This document shows, piece after piece, positions 27,963 to 36,896 of a stretch of 64,000 bases of DNA. The translations under genes were made by a program, and so were the position numbers. The DNA lies in contig JALOTF010000002.1 of NCBI GenBank assembly GCA_025458025.1, positions 28,004 through 92,003 of the forward strand, given 5' to 3'. This DNA is from Beijerinckiaceae bacterium (GTDB lineage: Bacteria; Pseudomonadota; Alphaproteobacteria; Rhizobiales; Beijerinckiaceae). Numbering within the stretch: the stretch's first letter is position 1; every line of letters starts with the position of its first letter. The notes beneath the pieces are model-generated. The model was given only the letters and a program-made list of their open reading frames with translations, made no database searches and was not told the origin of the DNA.

Positions 27963-28613
27963 ATGCGCCGGAAATCGCTTTCCGTCAGCGTTTTGTGCGG
28001 GATTTTCGGGGTGTTTCTCGTGGTCGCGAGCGCGGTCGCGCAGACGACGCCCGCGCCCTCGCAAGCCCCGGTACAGACGCCCGCTCCCGTGCCGGCACCT
28101 GCGCCTGCGCCCGCAGCCCCCGGCATGGATCGCCCCTCGGCGGATGCCTCCACCGGCCAGCTTGTGGAGTATGCCGCCCGGCCCGTTTTACGCAGCCGCG
28201 CCACCAGCACCTGGGATGATGGTTTCGCCGAAATCAAGAAGGCGATGCTGCTGCTCGGGGAGGAGGCGCGTCGCCTCGGCCTGCTCACCGGCACGCCGCC
28301 CATGGTGCATTTCGTGACGAGCGATGATCTCGGCTTCACCTTCGAGGCGATGCTGCCGCTCGCCGGCCCCGCCGCGCCGGGCACGCAGGCCCGCGCGGGC
28401 TTCGAACTCGCGCAATCGCCGGCGGGCCGCGCGATGATCTTCACCCATGAGGGACCTTACGACGATATCGACGCGGCCTATGAGGCGATTACGGCTTTTC
28501 TCGATGAAAAGGGCCTCACTTCCACCGGCACCTACCTCGAGGAATATCTCTTCTGGCCCGAGAAGAGCGACGATCCGGCGTTGAAGCTGAACATCGTGGT
28601 CTTCCTGAAATAG
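27963..28613 (+). CDS. Exported GyrI-like (effector-binding fold) protein
   Basis: 216 residues; GGAGAGGCGAGCG precedes ATG 27963. Signal peptide to about residue 27 (ASAVAQ), then a Pro/Ala linker (about 30-55), then a compact C-terminal domain with EIKKAMLLLGEEARRLGLLTG, AMIFTHEGPYDDIDAAYEAITAFLDEKGL and the ending YLEEYLFWPE, the GyrI-like/SOUL-type effector-binding fold. Export of such a domain suggests binding of a small ligand in the periplasm (inference). It follows the esterase-like gene by 36 bases and may share its transcript. Confidence 0.8.
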   Translation: MRRKSLSVSVLCGIFGVFLVVASAVAQTTPAPSQAPVQTPAPVPAPAPAPAAPGMDRPSADASTGQLVEYAARPVLRSRATSTWDDGFAEIKKAMLLLGEEARRLGLLTGTPPMVHFVTSDDLGFTFEAMLPLAGPAAPGTQARAGFELAQSPAGRAMIFTHEGPYDDIDAAYEAITAFLDEKGLTSTGTYLEEYLFWPEKSDDPALKLNIVVFLK

Positions 28614-28630
28614 GCATTTTACGGCGAAAC

Positions 28631-28659
28631 TTGACCGCTTTTCCCGTTTCCCCTATGAG
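28631..28659 (+). promoter_or_regulatory. Predicted promoter of the ffh operon
   Basis: TTGACC (28631-28636) and TATGAG (28654-28659) are separated by 17 bp. The match to the sigma-70 consensus is good and it lies about 200 bases upstream of ffh, leaving a long leader in which I recognised no known RNA. Confidence 0.5.
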
Positions 28660-28857
28660 GCGGGCATCCAATCAGCGTGATCTCTGGATCGGCTGACCGG
28701 GGCATGGCCCCGGAGGTTCACGTCCGGCAGCGCGAGGCGCCCCCGGGCGCGAAAGTGTTTGGTTTGACGGGAGCGGGCAAGCCCACCCCTTCTGCCAGAC
28801 GCGTTTTCGTTTGGAACAACGGATTTTGCCGCGCGAGCGGCACAACGCGGGTGACAC

Positions 28858-30369
28858 ATGTTCGAAGGCCTTTCGGGTCGTCTCTCCGGCATTCTCGACA
28901 AGCTCACGCGTCGTGGCGCGCTGAGTGAGGCGGATGTGGCCGAAGCGATGCGCGAAGTGCGCCGTGCGTTGCTGGAAGCCGACGTGGCGCTCGATGTGGT
29001 GCGCGACTTCACCGAGAAGGTGCGGGCACGCGCCGTTGGCGTGGATGTCATCAAATCGGTGACGCCCGGCCAGATGGTGGTGAAGATCGTCAATGACGAA
29101 CTCGTCGCCATGCTGGGTTCGGATGCCCAGCCGATCGATCTTCAGGCCGTTCCGCCGGTCGGCATCCTGATGGTCGGCCTGCAAGGCTCGGGCAAGACCA
29201 CGACCACCGCGAAGATCGCCAAGCGCCTGAAGGAACGCGAGAAGAAGAAGGTTCTGCTCGCCTCGCTCGATACGCGCCGCCCCGCCGCGATGGAACAGCT
29301 CGCGGTGCTCGGGCGCGATAACGGTCTCGACGTGCTGCCCATCGTGGCCGGCGAGAATGCAATCCAGATCGCCAGGCGCGCGGAAGCGGCGGCCCGTCTC
29401 GGCGGCTTCGATGCCGTGATCTACGACACCGCCGGCCGCGTGACGCTTGATGACGAGCTGATGGACGAGGTGGTGCAGGTTCGCGCCGCCATCCAGCCGC
29501 ATGAAGTGCTGTTGGTGGCCGACAGCCTCACCGGCCAGGATGCGGTGGTGACCGCCCGCGCCTTCGAAAGCCGCGTGGGTCTCACCGGCATCGTGCTCAC
29601 GCGCGTGGATGGTGATGGCCGCGGCGGTGCCGCGCTCTCCATGCGTGCGGTCACCGGCAAGCCGATCAAGCTGATCGGTGTCGGCGAAAAGATGGATGCG
29701 TTGGAGGATTTCCACCCCGCGCGCATCGCCAACCGCATTCTCGGCATGGGCGATATCGTCAGCCTCGTCGAGAAGGCGGCGCAGAACATCGATCAGGAAA
29801 AGGCGCTGGCGATGGCCGAGCGCATGCGGAAGGGCAAGTTCGACCTTTCCGACCTGCGCGACCAGCTGAAGCAGATGGAAAAGCTCGGGGGCCTCGGCGG
29901 CCTCATGGGCATGCTGCCGGGCGTCGCCAAGGCCAAGGACCAGATGGCCAATGCCGGCGTGAACGACAAGATGATCGCCCGGCAGGTGGCCATCATCAAT
30001 TCGATGACGCCGGAAGAGCGCCGCAACCCGGATCTGCTGAAGAACTCCCGCAAGAAGCGCATCGCGGCGGGCTCCGGTACGAGTGCCGAGGAGATCAACA
30101 AGCTCCTCAAGATGCATCGCGGCATGGCCGACATGATGAAGGCCGTGGGGCAGGGCAAGCGCGGGCCGATGGCGGGCCTCGCCAACATGTTCGGCCTTGG
30201 CGGCGGCGTACCCGATCTTTCGAAGATGCAGCCGCCGGCTGGCGTTTCGCCCGATGCGATCGCCGAGGCGCAGAAGAAACTCGAACAGATGCAGGGTGGC
30301 GGCAAGCTGCCCGGCCTTGGCTCGGGTCTGCCGGGCCTCGGCGGGTTCAACCCGTTCCGCAAGAAATAA
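28858..30369 (+). CDS. ffh: Signal recognition particle protein Ffh
   Basis: 503 residues. N domain MFEGLSGRLSGILDKLTRRG, G domain with GLQGSGKTTTTAKIAKRL near residue 107, DTAGRVTLDDELMDE near 190, TRVDGDGRGGAALS near 245, and a methionine-rich M domain (about 325-450: MEKLGGLGGLMGMLPG, SMTPEERRNPDLL, KMHRGMADMMK). The C-terminal tail is Gly/Pro-rich. Ffh binds SRP RNA and signal sequences and docks on FtsY. First gene of the operon with rpsP, rimM, trmD and rplS. Confidence 0.97.
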   Translation: MFEGLSGRLSGILDKLTRRGALSEADVAEAMREVRRALLEADVALDVVRDFTEKVRARAVGVDVIKSVTPGQMVVKIVNDELVAMLGSDAQPIDLQAVPPVGILMVGLQGSGKTTTTAKIAKRLKEREKKKVLLASLDTRRPAAMEQLAVLGRDNGLDVLPIVAGENAIQIARRAEAAARLGGFDAVIYDTAGRVTLDDELMDEVVQVRAAIQPHEVLLVADSLTGQDAVVTARAFESRVGLTGIVLTRVDGDGRGGAALSMRAVTGKPIKLIGVGEKMDALEDFHPARIANRILGMGDIVSLVEKAAQNIDQEKALAMAERMRKGKFDLSDLRDQLKQMEKLGGLGGLMGMLPGVAKAKDQMANAGVNDKMIARQVAIINSMTPEERRNPDLLKNSRKKRIAAGSGTSAEEINKLLKMHRGMADMMKAVGQGKRGPMAGLANMFGLGGGVPDLSKMQPPAGVSPDAIAEAQKKLEQMQGGGKLPGLGSGLPGLGGFNPFRKK

Positions 30370-30414
30370 CCGATCCAGCAATCAATCCGAACTCAAGACA
30401 AACAGGAGTAACCC

Positions 30415-30762
30415 ATGTCTCTCAAAATCCGTCTCGCCCGTGGTGGCTCGAAGAAGCGCCCGGTCTACCGCATCGTCGTGGCTGATGCCCGTTCCCCGCG
30501 CGATGGCCGCTTCATCGAGAAGATCGGCACCTACAACCCGATGCTCGCCAAGGATTCGGCCGAGCGCGTGGTGCTCGATCTCGAAGCCGCGAAGAACTGG
30601 ATCGCCAAGGGCGCCCAGCCGACCGATCGCGTGCTCCGCTTCCTCGATGCTGCCGGCATCGTGAAGCGCCCGGCCCGCAACAACCCGGAAAAGGCCGTTC
30701 CCGGCGACAAGGCCAAGGAACGCGCCGCGAAGAAGGCCGAGAAGGCCGGCGAAGCCGCGTAA
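30415..30762 (+). CDS. rpsP: 30S ribosomal protein S16
   Basis: 115 residues. [24 protein letters not shown] at the start and [16 protein letters not shown] after it are universal S16 motifs. The Lys/Ala-rich C-terminal extension after residue 85 ([17 protein letters not shown]) is common in alphaproteobacteria. AGGAG precedes ATG 30415. It lies 45 bases after ffh. Confidence 0.97.
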   Translation: MSLKIRLARGGSKKRPVYRIVVADARSPRDGRFIEKIGTYNPMLAKDSAERVVLDLEAAKNWIAKGAQPTDRVLRFLDAAGIVKRPARNNPEKAVPGDKAKERAAKKAEKAGEAA

Positions 30763-30778
30763 GGCTTCTTCCGCAGGG

Positions 30779-30866
30779 CGTCATGGCCGGACTTGTTCCG
30801 GCCATCCACGTCTTGTCGCGCGTTCGTTCAAAGTCGTGGATGCCCGGGCTAAACCCGGGCATGACG
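30779..30866. repeat. Intergenic inverted repeat between rpsP and rimM
   Basis: The left half (CGTCATGGCCGG ... CCGGCCATCCACG) and the right half (CGTGGATGCCCGGG ... CCCGGGCATGACG) are each palindromes and are inverted relative to each other, so the segment can fold into two hairpins or one large cruciform. Similar CGTCATG...CATCCACG units are common in Rhizobiales (recalled). It sits inside the ffh operon and could modulate transcript processing. Confidence 0.75.
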
Positions 30867-30882
30867 CGTTTTCGAGGCTCGA

Positions 30883-31461
30883 ATGAAAAAGCCGAAGATA
30901 CCCCCCGTGATGCCCCCGCCTGAAAGGCGGATCGTGGTTGCGACCATCGGCGCGCCGCATGGCGTGCGGGGCGAATGCCGCGTGAAAAGCTACACGGCGG
31001 ACCCGCTGAGCCTCGGCGATTACGGCCCGCTTTTCCTGCCCGATGGCCGGGCGCTGGAGATCGTCGATGGCCGTCCGCTGAAGGACGACATGCTCGTCGT
31101 GCGCTTCAGGGGCCTCGCGGATCGCGATGCGGTGCAGGCGCTGACCGGCCAGAACCTCGTGATCGACCGCGACAGCCTCCCCCCGCCCGAGGAGGAGGAC
31201 GAGTTCTACCATGCTGATCTCGTGGGCCTTCCGGTGACAGATGCCGAGGGCAATGGCATCGGCTCGATCCTTGAGGTGCATAACCACGGGGCCGGCGATC
31301 TGCTGGTGATCCGCCCCGTCGCCGGTGGCGCGACCCTGCTGCTGCCCTTCACGAAAGTCGCCGTGCCGGTGCTCGATGTGCCCGGCCGGCGCGTCGTGAT
31401 CGATCCGGCTTATCTCGCGGGACCGGAAAAACCGCCCGCCAACCCGGAGCAGGACGCATGA
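30883..31461 (+). CDS. rimM: Ribosome maturation factor RimM
   Basis: 192 residues. RIVVATIGAPHGVRGECRVKSYT near residue 14 and YHADLVGLPVTDAEGNGIGSI near 105, with LPFTKVAVPVLDVPGRRVVIDP, match the N-terminal barrel and PRC-barrel domain of RimM, needed for 30S head assembly at S19. The HAD gene begins within its stop (ATGA). Confidence 0.95.
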   Translation: MKKPKIPPVMPPPERRIVVATIGAPHGVRGECRVKSYTADPLSLGDYGPLFLPDGRALEIVDGRPLKDDMLVVRFRGLADRDAVQALTGQNLVIDRDSLPPPEEEDEFYHADLVGLPVTDAEGNGIGSILEVHNHGAGDLLVIRPVAGGATLLLPFTKVAVPVLDVPGRRVVIDPAYLAGPEKPPANPEQDA

Positions 31462-32111
31462 GCAAGCCCATTCGCGGCCTCATCTTCGATATGGATGGCA
31501 CGCTCGTCGACAACATGCGCTTCCATGATGATTCATGGGAGAAATGGCATGCCGATCTCGGTTTGCCGTTTGATCGCGCAGGGTTCTTCGACAAGACGGC
31601 GGGCCGTTCCGGGCCGGAGATCATCGGTGAACTTTTCCCGGGCAAGTCGCGCGAGGAACTGATCGCGCTCGAAGATGCGAAGGAAGTGATTTACCGCGCG
31701 CTATACAAGCCGCATCTCGCGCCCATCGCCGGCTTGCTGCCGCTGCTCGATCGCGCGGATGCGCAAGGCCTGCCGATGGCCGTGGGCACGGCGGCACCGC
31801 CGGGCAATGTCGATTTCACGCTCGATGGCCTCGGGCTTCGTGAGCGTTTTCGCACGATTGTTTCGCCCTCGCAGGGCTTTCGTGGCAAGCCGCATCCGGA
31901 CATGTTCCTCGCCGCTGCGGAGCGGATGGGCGTTGCGCCGGAGGAATGCCTTGTCTTCGAGGATGCGCCGCTGGGCGTGGAAGCCGCGCGCCGTGCCGGC
32001 ATGCGCGCCGTGGTTCTGCTGACGACTGCTCCCGCCGAGACTTTCGCGCATTTCGACCATGTCATCGCGCTCGCGCCGGATTTCGCGAGCCTCGAACTCG
32101 CTTTCGGCTGA
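31458..32111 (+). CDS. HAD-superfamily phosphatase/phosphoglucomutase-like
   Basis: 217 residues. Motif I is D-M-D-G-T in [13 protein letters not shown] near residue 11; motif II is the VGTAAP strand; Lys in [11 protein letters not shown] near 142; motif IV in [18 protein letters not shown] near 163. This is the subclass I HAD layout with an alpha-helical cap (about 20-95), as in beta-phosphoglucomutase-like phosphatases. Substrate unknown. It is coupled to rimM by a four-base overlap and lies one base before trmD, an unusual position within this operon. Confidence 0.88.
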   Translation: MSKPIRGLIFDMDGTLVDNMRFHDDSWEKWHADLGLPFDRAGFFDKTAGRSGPEIIGELFPGKSREELIALEDAKEVIYRALYKPHLAPIAGLLPLLDRADAQGLPMAVGTAAPPGNVDFTLDGLGLRERFRTIVSPSQGFRGKPHPDMFLAAAERMGVAPEECLVFEDAPLGVEAARRAGMRAVVLLTTAPAETFAHFDHVIALAPDFASLELAFG

Positions 32112-32112
32112 C

Positions 32113-32814
32113 ATGGCCTTCGCGGCGACCGTGCTGACGCTGATGCCCGAGATGTTCCCGGGCACGCTCGGCCATTCGCTCGCGGGCGAGGCTTTGGCCA
32201 GAGGAACTTGGTCGCTTCAGGTGAAGGACATCCGCGACCATGGTCGTGGGAAGCACCGCGCGGTGGATGATACGCCGGCGGGCGGCGGTCCCGGCATGGT
32301 GATCCGCGCGGATGTGTTGGCGGAAGCCATCGATGCTGTCGTTCCCGCCGATGATCCGCGCCCGCGTTTCCTGCTCTCGCCGCGCGGGCGCGTGTTCGAC
32401 CAGGCGTTGGCGCGTGAACTTGCGAGCGGGTCTGGCGCGGTGTTCGTCTGCGGGCGGTTCGAGGGCGTCGATGAACGCGTGATTGAAGCGCGCGGGCTCA
32501 TGGAATTGTCCATCGGCGATTACGTGCTCTCCGGCGGTGAAGTGGCAGCACAGGTCGTCCTCGATGCCATCATCCGCCTTATGCCCGGCGTGATGGGCGG
32601 GGAGAGTTCGGATATCGAGGAGAGCCATGAGGACGGCCTGCTCGAATATCCGCATTATACGCGGCCCCGTGATTTCGAGGGGCGCGGCATTCCGGAGGTG
32701 CTGACCTCCGGCAATCACGGCGCAATTGCCAAATGGCGGCGCGCCGAGGCCGAAATGCTGACGAAAGCGCGCCGGCCTGATCTCTTTGCGCGAAAATTCC
32801 CGCCCAAGGGGTGA
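32113..32814 (+). CDS. trmD: tRNA (guanine37-N1)-methyltransferase TrmD
   Basis: 233 residues from ATG 32113. The trefoil-knot SPOUT motifs are clear: [13 protein letters not shown] near residue 112 and [21 protein letters not shown] near 137, with [12 protein letters not shown] near 54 and [18 protein letters not shown] near 200. TrmD makes m1G37 and prevents +1 frameshifting. The frame upstream to 32059 overlaps the HAD gene and is not used. Confidence 0.97.
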   Translation: MAFAATVLTLMPEMFPGTLGHSLAGEALARGTWSLQVKDIRDHGRGKHRAVDDTPAGGGPGMVIRADVLAEAIDAVVPADDPRPRFLLSPRGRVFDQALARELASGSGAVFVCGRFEGVDERVIEARGLMELSIGDYVLSGGEVAAQVVLDAIIRLMPGVMGGESSDIEESHEDGLLEYPHYTRPRDFEGRGIPEVLTSGNHGAIAKWRRAEAEMLTKARRPDLFARKFPPKG

Positions 32815-32912
32815 CAAAGCAGCGGCGTTCCTGTATGCGCCGCACCTCAACTCAGAACAGCGTCCCGAAACGCTTGGCCATCAGAGCCAAAACCGGAAAA
32901 AGGTTCCCGACC

Positions 32913-33287
32913 ATGGATATCCTCGCTCAACTCGACCAGGAAGAAGCCGCCCGCGTTCTGGGCGAAAAGAAGATCCCCGAATTCCGCCCCGGCGACACCG
33001 TCATCGTGAATGTGAAGGTGAAGGAAGGCGAGCGTAGCCGCGTGCAGGCCTATGAAGGCGTGTGCATCGCCCGTTCGGGTGGTGGCTTCCAGGAAAGCTT
33101 CACGGTCCGCAAGATTTCGTATGGCGAAGGTGTGGAGCGCGTGTTCCCGCTCTATTCGCCTAACATCGACAGCATCAAGGTGGTTCGCAAGGGTAAGGTG
33201 CGCCGCGCGAAGCTCTATTACCTGCGCGATCGCCGCGGCAAGTCGGCCCGCATCGCCGAGCGCGTCGAGCCCCGCAACCAGGGCTGA
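32913..33287 (+). CDS. rplS: 50S ribosomal protein L19
   Basis: 124 residues from ATG 32913. [31 protein letters not shown] and [31 protein letters not shown] are L19 signatures. AAAAAGG precedes the start. It ends the ffh-rpsP-rimM-(HAD)-trmD-rplS operon and is followed by a strong terminator. Confidence 0.97.
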   Translation: MDILAQLDQEEAARVLGEKKIPEFRPGDTVIVNVKVKEGERSRVQAYEGVCIARSGGGFQESFTVRKISYGEGVERVFPLYSPNIDSIKVVRKGKVRRAKLYYLRDRRGKSARIAERVEPRNQG

Positions 33288-33314
33288 GGCACTCGCGGGT
33301 TTGCAGAACATTCA

Positions 33315-33338
33315 GGCGGCCTCCGGGCCGCCTTTTTT
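33315..33338 (+). terminator. Rho-independent terminator of the ffh-rplS operon
   Basis: GGCGGCC (33315-33321), loop TCCG, GGCCGCC (33326-33332), followed by six T. It lies 28 bases past the rplS stop. Confidence 0.92.
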
Positions 33339-33423
33339 GTTGCCGAAAACGTGATGTTCCTTCGGTTTCCGTTTTCCGCCGCCCCGCGTTAGCCTCCGGC
33401 GCGACGGATAACGGGAGGAAACC

Positions 33424-34323
33424 ATGGCTGCTGACAAGACCCATGTGCCGGAGGATGTGATCCGCCTCTATGATCGCTTCACACATGGCGGTATGGATCG
33501 CCGCGCCTTCATGGAACGGCTGACGCAGATCGCCGGCTCCACCGCCGCTGCGGCTGCGATCTTGCCGCTGCTCCAGAGCGATTATGCGGTGGCCGAGACC
33601 GTGAAGCTGGATGATCCGCGCCTCGTTTCTGAGGATGGTGTGGCGATCCCCGGTTCGGATGCCGGGCTCAAGGGTTATCTCGTGGCGCCCAAGGGTGGCA
33701 TGAAGCGCCCGGCCTTGCTGATGATCCACGAGAATCGTGGTCTCAATCCGCATATCCGCGACATGACCCGACGCGGTGCGCTCGCGGGCTACCTCACGCT
33801 GGGCATTGATGCACTTTCGCCCGAGGGCGGCACGCCCGCGAACGAGGATCAGGCGCGCGGTATGTTCGGCACGCTCGATCCGGAGGTTGCGGCGCGGCGC
33901 TGTGCCGCGGCGGTGCGCTTCCTCGCCATCCATCCGCAATCAACCGGCAAGGTGGGTGCGATGGGCTTCTGCTGGGGCGGCGGGCAGGTCAATCGCGTGC
34001 TCGCGATCGAGCCGGCGCTGAATGCCGGTGTTTCCTATTACGGCTCGCAGATTCCGGCGGAGCGCGTGCCGGCCATCAAGGGTGCGCTGATGCTGCATTA
34101 TGCGGGCAAGGATGAGCGCATCAATGCGGGCATTCCGGCCTATGAGGCGGCCTTGAAGGCCAACAACAAGGCCTACGAACTCCATATGTATGAGGGCGTC
34201 GATCACGCCTTCAACAATGATACTGGCGGCGCCCGCTACAACCCGGACGCGGCGAAACTGGCCTGGGACAGGAGTCTCGCTTTCCTCGCGAAGCATCTTG
34301 GCGCGCCGCCGGCGCTCGGCTGA
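33424..34323 (+). CDS. Dienelactone hydrolase family protein with Tat-like leader
   Basis: 299 residues. The N-terminal part has D-R-R-A-F-M near residue 25 before a hydrophobic stretch (IAGSTAAAAAILPLL), a likely twin-arginine signal placed further in than usual. The alpha/beta hydrolase core contains LLMIHENRGLNPHIRDM near 102, the nucleophilic Cys in GAMGFCWGGGQ near 183, Asp in YAGKDERIN and His in GVDHAFNND near 262. Cys instead of Ser is typical of dienelactone hydrolases. Substrate unknown. GGGAGGAAACC precedes ATG 33424. Confidence 0.87.
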   Translation: MAADKTHVPEDVIRLYDRFTHGGMDRRAFMERLTQIAGSTAAAAAILPLLQSDYAVAETVKLDDPRLVSEDGVAIPGSDAGLKGYLVAPKGGMKRPALLMIHENRGLNPHIRDMTRRGALAGYLTLGIDALSPEGGTPANEDQARGMFGTLDPEVAARRCAAAVRFLAIHPQSTGKVGAMGFCWGGGQVNRVLAIEPALNAGVSYYGSQIPAERVPAIKGALMLHYAGKDERINAGIPAYEAALKANNKAYELHMYEGVDHAFNNDTGGARYNPDAAKLAWDRSLAFLAKHLGAPPALG

Positions 34324-34418
34324 TGGCACATAGTTTCAGATGAAACTAATTCTTGCCGGTCCATGCGGTTTCTGGCATGGATCGGTGCAGGATTTTCATG
34401 CCATCGGAAGTGATCACG

Positions 34419-35786
34419 ATGAACAGGCCAGTGCAGTTTTCACCGCTCGCGGGTGCGCGCACCACCGTTGAGGGGTCGCTCGCCTATATGTCGGGTTTCG
34501 GCAATTCCTTCGAGACGGAGGCGCTGCCAAATGCCCTGCCGGTGGGGCGCAACTCGCCGCAGAAATGCAATTACGGCCTTTATGCCGAGCAGCTCTCGGG
34601 CTCGCCCTTCACCGCACCGCGCTCCACCAACGAGCGCTCCTGGCTCTATCGCATCCAGCCCGGCGTGAAGCATCAGGCACGCTATCGCAAAGTGAGCGGC
34701 GGCCTCATCCGCACCGCGCCGAACCGCGAGGAATCGACGCTTCCCATCGGCCAGATGCGCTGGATGCCGGTGCCGATCCCCGGCGAGAAGCTCACCTTCC
34801 TCACGGGCCTGCGCACCATGACGACGGCCGGCGATGCCGAGGGGCAGGCGGGCATGGCCGCGCATATCGCGCTCGTCACCGCCTCGATGACTGATGAGTA
34901 TTTCTTCAACGCCGATGGCGAATTGATGATTGTGGCCCAGCAGGGCCGCCTGCGCTTCGCCACGGAATTCGGTGTGATCGAGATCGAGCCGGGCGAGATC
35001 TGCGTCATTCCGCGCGGCATCATTTTCCGCTGCGAGCTCGTGGATGGCCCGGCGCGCGCTTATGTCTGCGAGAACTATGGCGGCGCCTTCACGCTGCCGG
35101 AGCGCGGGCCGATTGGTGCGAACTGCCTCGCCAATGCACGCGATTTTCTCACGCCCGCCGCATCCTATGAGGACAAGCCCGGCAAGGCGCTGCTTCATGT
35201 GAAGTGGTGCGGGGAGATGTTCGCGACCGAACTCGAGGCCTCGCCACTCGATGTCGTGGCGTGGCACGGAAATTACTACCCCTACAAATATGATCTCCGC
35301 CGCTTCTCACCTGTTGGCGCGATTTCCTATGATCACCCCGATCCCTCGATCTTCACGGTGCTCACCTCGCCTTCGGGCGAAGTCGGCACGGCGAATATCG
35401 ATTTCGTGATCTTCCCCGAGCGCTGGATGGTGGCGGAAAACACCTTCCGTCCGCCCTGGTATCACCGGAACATCATGAGCGAGTTCATGGGGCTGATTTA
35501 CGGGGTTTATGACGCGAAGCCCGAGGGCTTCGTGCCCGGTGGCGCGAGCCTGCATAACATGATGCTGCCGCACGGGCCCGATACGCCCGCTTTCGAGCAG
35601 GCCTCCAACGAGCCGATGCTGCCGAAGAAGCTGACCGGCACCATGGCTTTCATGTGGGAGACGCGTTTGCCCCAGCGGCTCACGAAGTTTGCCAGCAAGG
35701 ACGCGCCCATTGACCAGAGCTATCTCGGCTGCTGGTCGGGGTTGAAGCGGCGCTTTGACCCCTCCACGCCTGAGCCGCAATGGTGA
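34419..35786 (+). CDS. hmgA: Homogentisate 1,2-dioxygenase
   Basis: 455 residues from ATG 34419, which has GGAAG eight bases upstream; ATG 34398 is an alternative. [26 protein letters not shown] near residue 24 and the iron-ligand region [18 protein letters not shown] near 345 (His and Glu) with MMLPHGPD near 385 identify HmgA, which opens the ring of homogentisate in tyrosine/phenylalanine catabolism. Downstream maleylacetoacetate isomerase is not here; the FAH-family gene at 22.4 kb is not clearly its partner. hexR follows after 99 bases. Confidence 0.96.
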   Translation: MNRPVQFSPLAGARTTVEGSLAYMSGFGNSFETEALPNALPVGRNSPQKCNYGLYAEQLSGSPFTAPRSTNERSWLYRIQPGVKHQARYRKVSGGLIRTAPNREESTLPIGQMRWMPVPIPGEKLTFLTGLRTMTTAGDAEGQAGMAAHIALVTASMTDEYFFNADGELMIVAQQGRLRFATEFGVIEIEPGEICVIPRGIIFRCELVDGPARAYVCENYGGAFTLPERGPIGANCLANARDFLTPAASYEDKPGKALLHVKWCGEMFATELEASPLDVVAWHGNYYPYKYDLRRFSPVGAISYDHPDPSIFTVLTSPSGEVGTANIDFVIFPERWMVAENTFRPPWYHRNIMSEFMGLIYGVYDAKPEGFVPGGASLHNMMLPHGPDTPAFEQASNEPMLPKKLTGTMAFMWETRLPQRLTKFASKDAPIDQSYLGCWSGLKRRFDPSTPEPQW

Positions 35787-35885
35787 TCGGCGTGCCCGAG
35801 GGCATGTAGGAAAACCACGGAAATCCGCTTGGCGGCGAAAGTTTCCCCCCGTAATCTCGCGTCAAAGCGATGCGGGGGAAACAGC

Positions 35886-36758
35886 ATGAGCGAAGCCGGG
35901 AAAACTGAAACAGGCAAGACCCTGCTTGTGAGCATCGAGGCCGCGCGCGACCATCTCTCGCGGTCCGAGGCGCGCGTGGCGGATATCATCCTGCGCGACC
36001 CCAACCGCGCGGTGGAGATGTCGATTGCCGCGATCTCCGAGGCTGCGGATGTCAGTGAGCCCACCGTGGCGCGGTTCTGCAAATCCCTCGGCTTTTCCGG
36101 CCTCAAGGAATTCAAGCTGCGCCTCGCCCGCAGCCTCGGTGCGGGCACGCCCTTCGTGCATCAGGATGTGAAGCCGGGCGATGACGCATCCTCCGTGATC
36201 CGTAAGATGCTCGACCGGGCCTCGACCGCGTTGGCGCGTCTCTCGGAGGATCTCGATTCCGGCCTGCTGGCTCGGGCCGCGAAGGCCATGGCCGAGGCGC
36301 CGCGGCTGGAATTCTACGGGCAGGGCAATTCCGGCATCGTGGCGATGGATGCCCAGCACAAATTCTTCCGCCTCGGCATTCCCACGGCGGCTTATTCCGA
36401 TCCGCATGTGCATGCGATGTCCGCCGCTCTGCTCGGCCCGAAGGATGTGGTGATCGCCATTTCTGCTTCGGGCCGCACGCTGGATCTCATCCGCTCGGTG
36501 GAGATCGCGCGGAATGTCGGCGCGACCGTGATCGGGCTCACCACGCGTGGCTCGCCGCTGACCAAGCTCTGCGATGTCGCGATCACCACGGATGTGGAGG
36601 AAGATACGGATGTCTATTCGCCCATGCTCTCGCGGCATGTGCATCTCGCGATCATCGATGTGCTGAGTGTGCTGACGGCTCTGGAACGGGGCGATGCGGG
36701 TGTCACCAGCCTCGCGCGGGCCAAGAAGAGCGTGCGGGAGAAGCGCACGGCGGGATAA
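35886..36758 (+). CDS. hexR: RpiR-family regulator, HexR-like
   Basis: 290 residues from ATG 35886 (GGGGGAAACAGC upstream). N-terminal helix-turn-helix of about 75 residues with AISEAADVSEPTVARFCKSLGFSGLKEFKLRLA; C-terminal SIS sugar-phosphate domain with LEFYGQGNSGIVAMDAQHKFFRLG near 135 and VVIAISASGRTLDLIRSVEIAR near 180. HexR represses zwf/edd-type genes and responds to 2-keto-3-deoxy-6-phosphogluconate. Position just before zwf-pgl and the HexR-like boxes at 36780-36815 support the name; edd and eda are not in the window. Confidence 0.85.
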   Translation: MSEAGKTETGKTLLVSIEAARDHLSRSEARVADIILRDPNRAVEMSIAAISEAADVSEPTVARFCKSLGFSGLKEFKLRLARSLGAGTPFVHQDVKPGDDASSVIRKMLDRASTALARLSEDLDSGLLARAAKAMAEAPRLEFYGQGNSGIVAMDAQHKFFRLGIPTAAYSDPHVHAMSAALLGPKDVVIAISASGRTLDLIRSVEIARNVGATVIGLTTRGSPLTKLCDVAITTDVEEDTDVYSPMLSRHVHLAIIDVLSVLTALERGDAGVTSLARAKKSVREKRTAG

Positions 36759-36779
36759 AGCCGCAGTTCACGCTTTAAT

Positions 36780-36815
36780 TGTAAGAAAATTACCTTTTTT
36801 CGTAGTAAAGCTTCA
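36780..36815. promoter_or_regulatory. Two HexR-like operator boxes upstream of zwf
   Basis: Box 1 (36780-36794) reads GGTAATTTTCTTACA on the minus strand, agreeing with the recalled HexR consensus TGTARTWWWAYTACA at 13 of 15 positions. Box 2 (36801-36815) reads CGTAGTAAAGCTTCA, 12 of 15. Their starts are 21 bp apart, two helical turns, so dimers could bind on the same face. They lie about 80-115 bases before the zwf start and overlap a possible promoter. Confidence 0.5.
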
Positions 36816-36841
36816 CACTTGTAATGCGGTCGGGTTATAAG
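36812..36841 (+). promoter_or_regulatory. Possible zwf promoter
   Basis: TTCACA (36812-36817) and TATAAG (36836-36841) are 18 bp apart. The -35 hexamer overlaps HexR-like box 2, which would suit repression. Weak match; pattern only. Confidence 0.35.
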
Positions 36842-36896
36842 AACTGGAATGGCCGGAAACGGCCGCGCCGCGCCTGCCGCTGAAGGAAATGCCCGC

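Noticed and set aside
28660-28857. Possible SRP (4.5S) RNA in the ffh leader
   Set aside because: I looked for the conserved GGTCAGGTCCGGAAGGAAGC core and found nothing like it; treated as an ordinary leader.
35805-35819. HexR-like box upstream of hexR
   Set aside because: Only 12 of 15 positions and poor self-symmetry; mentioned as a lead but not called as a feature.
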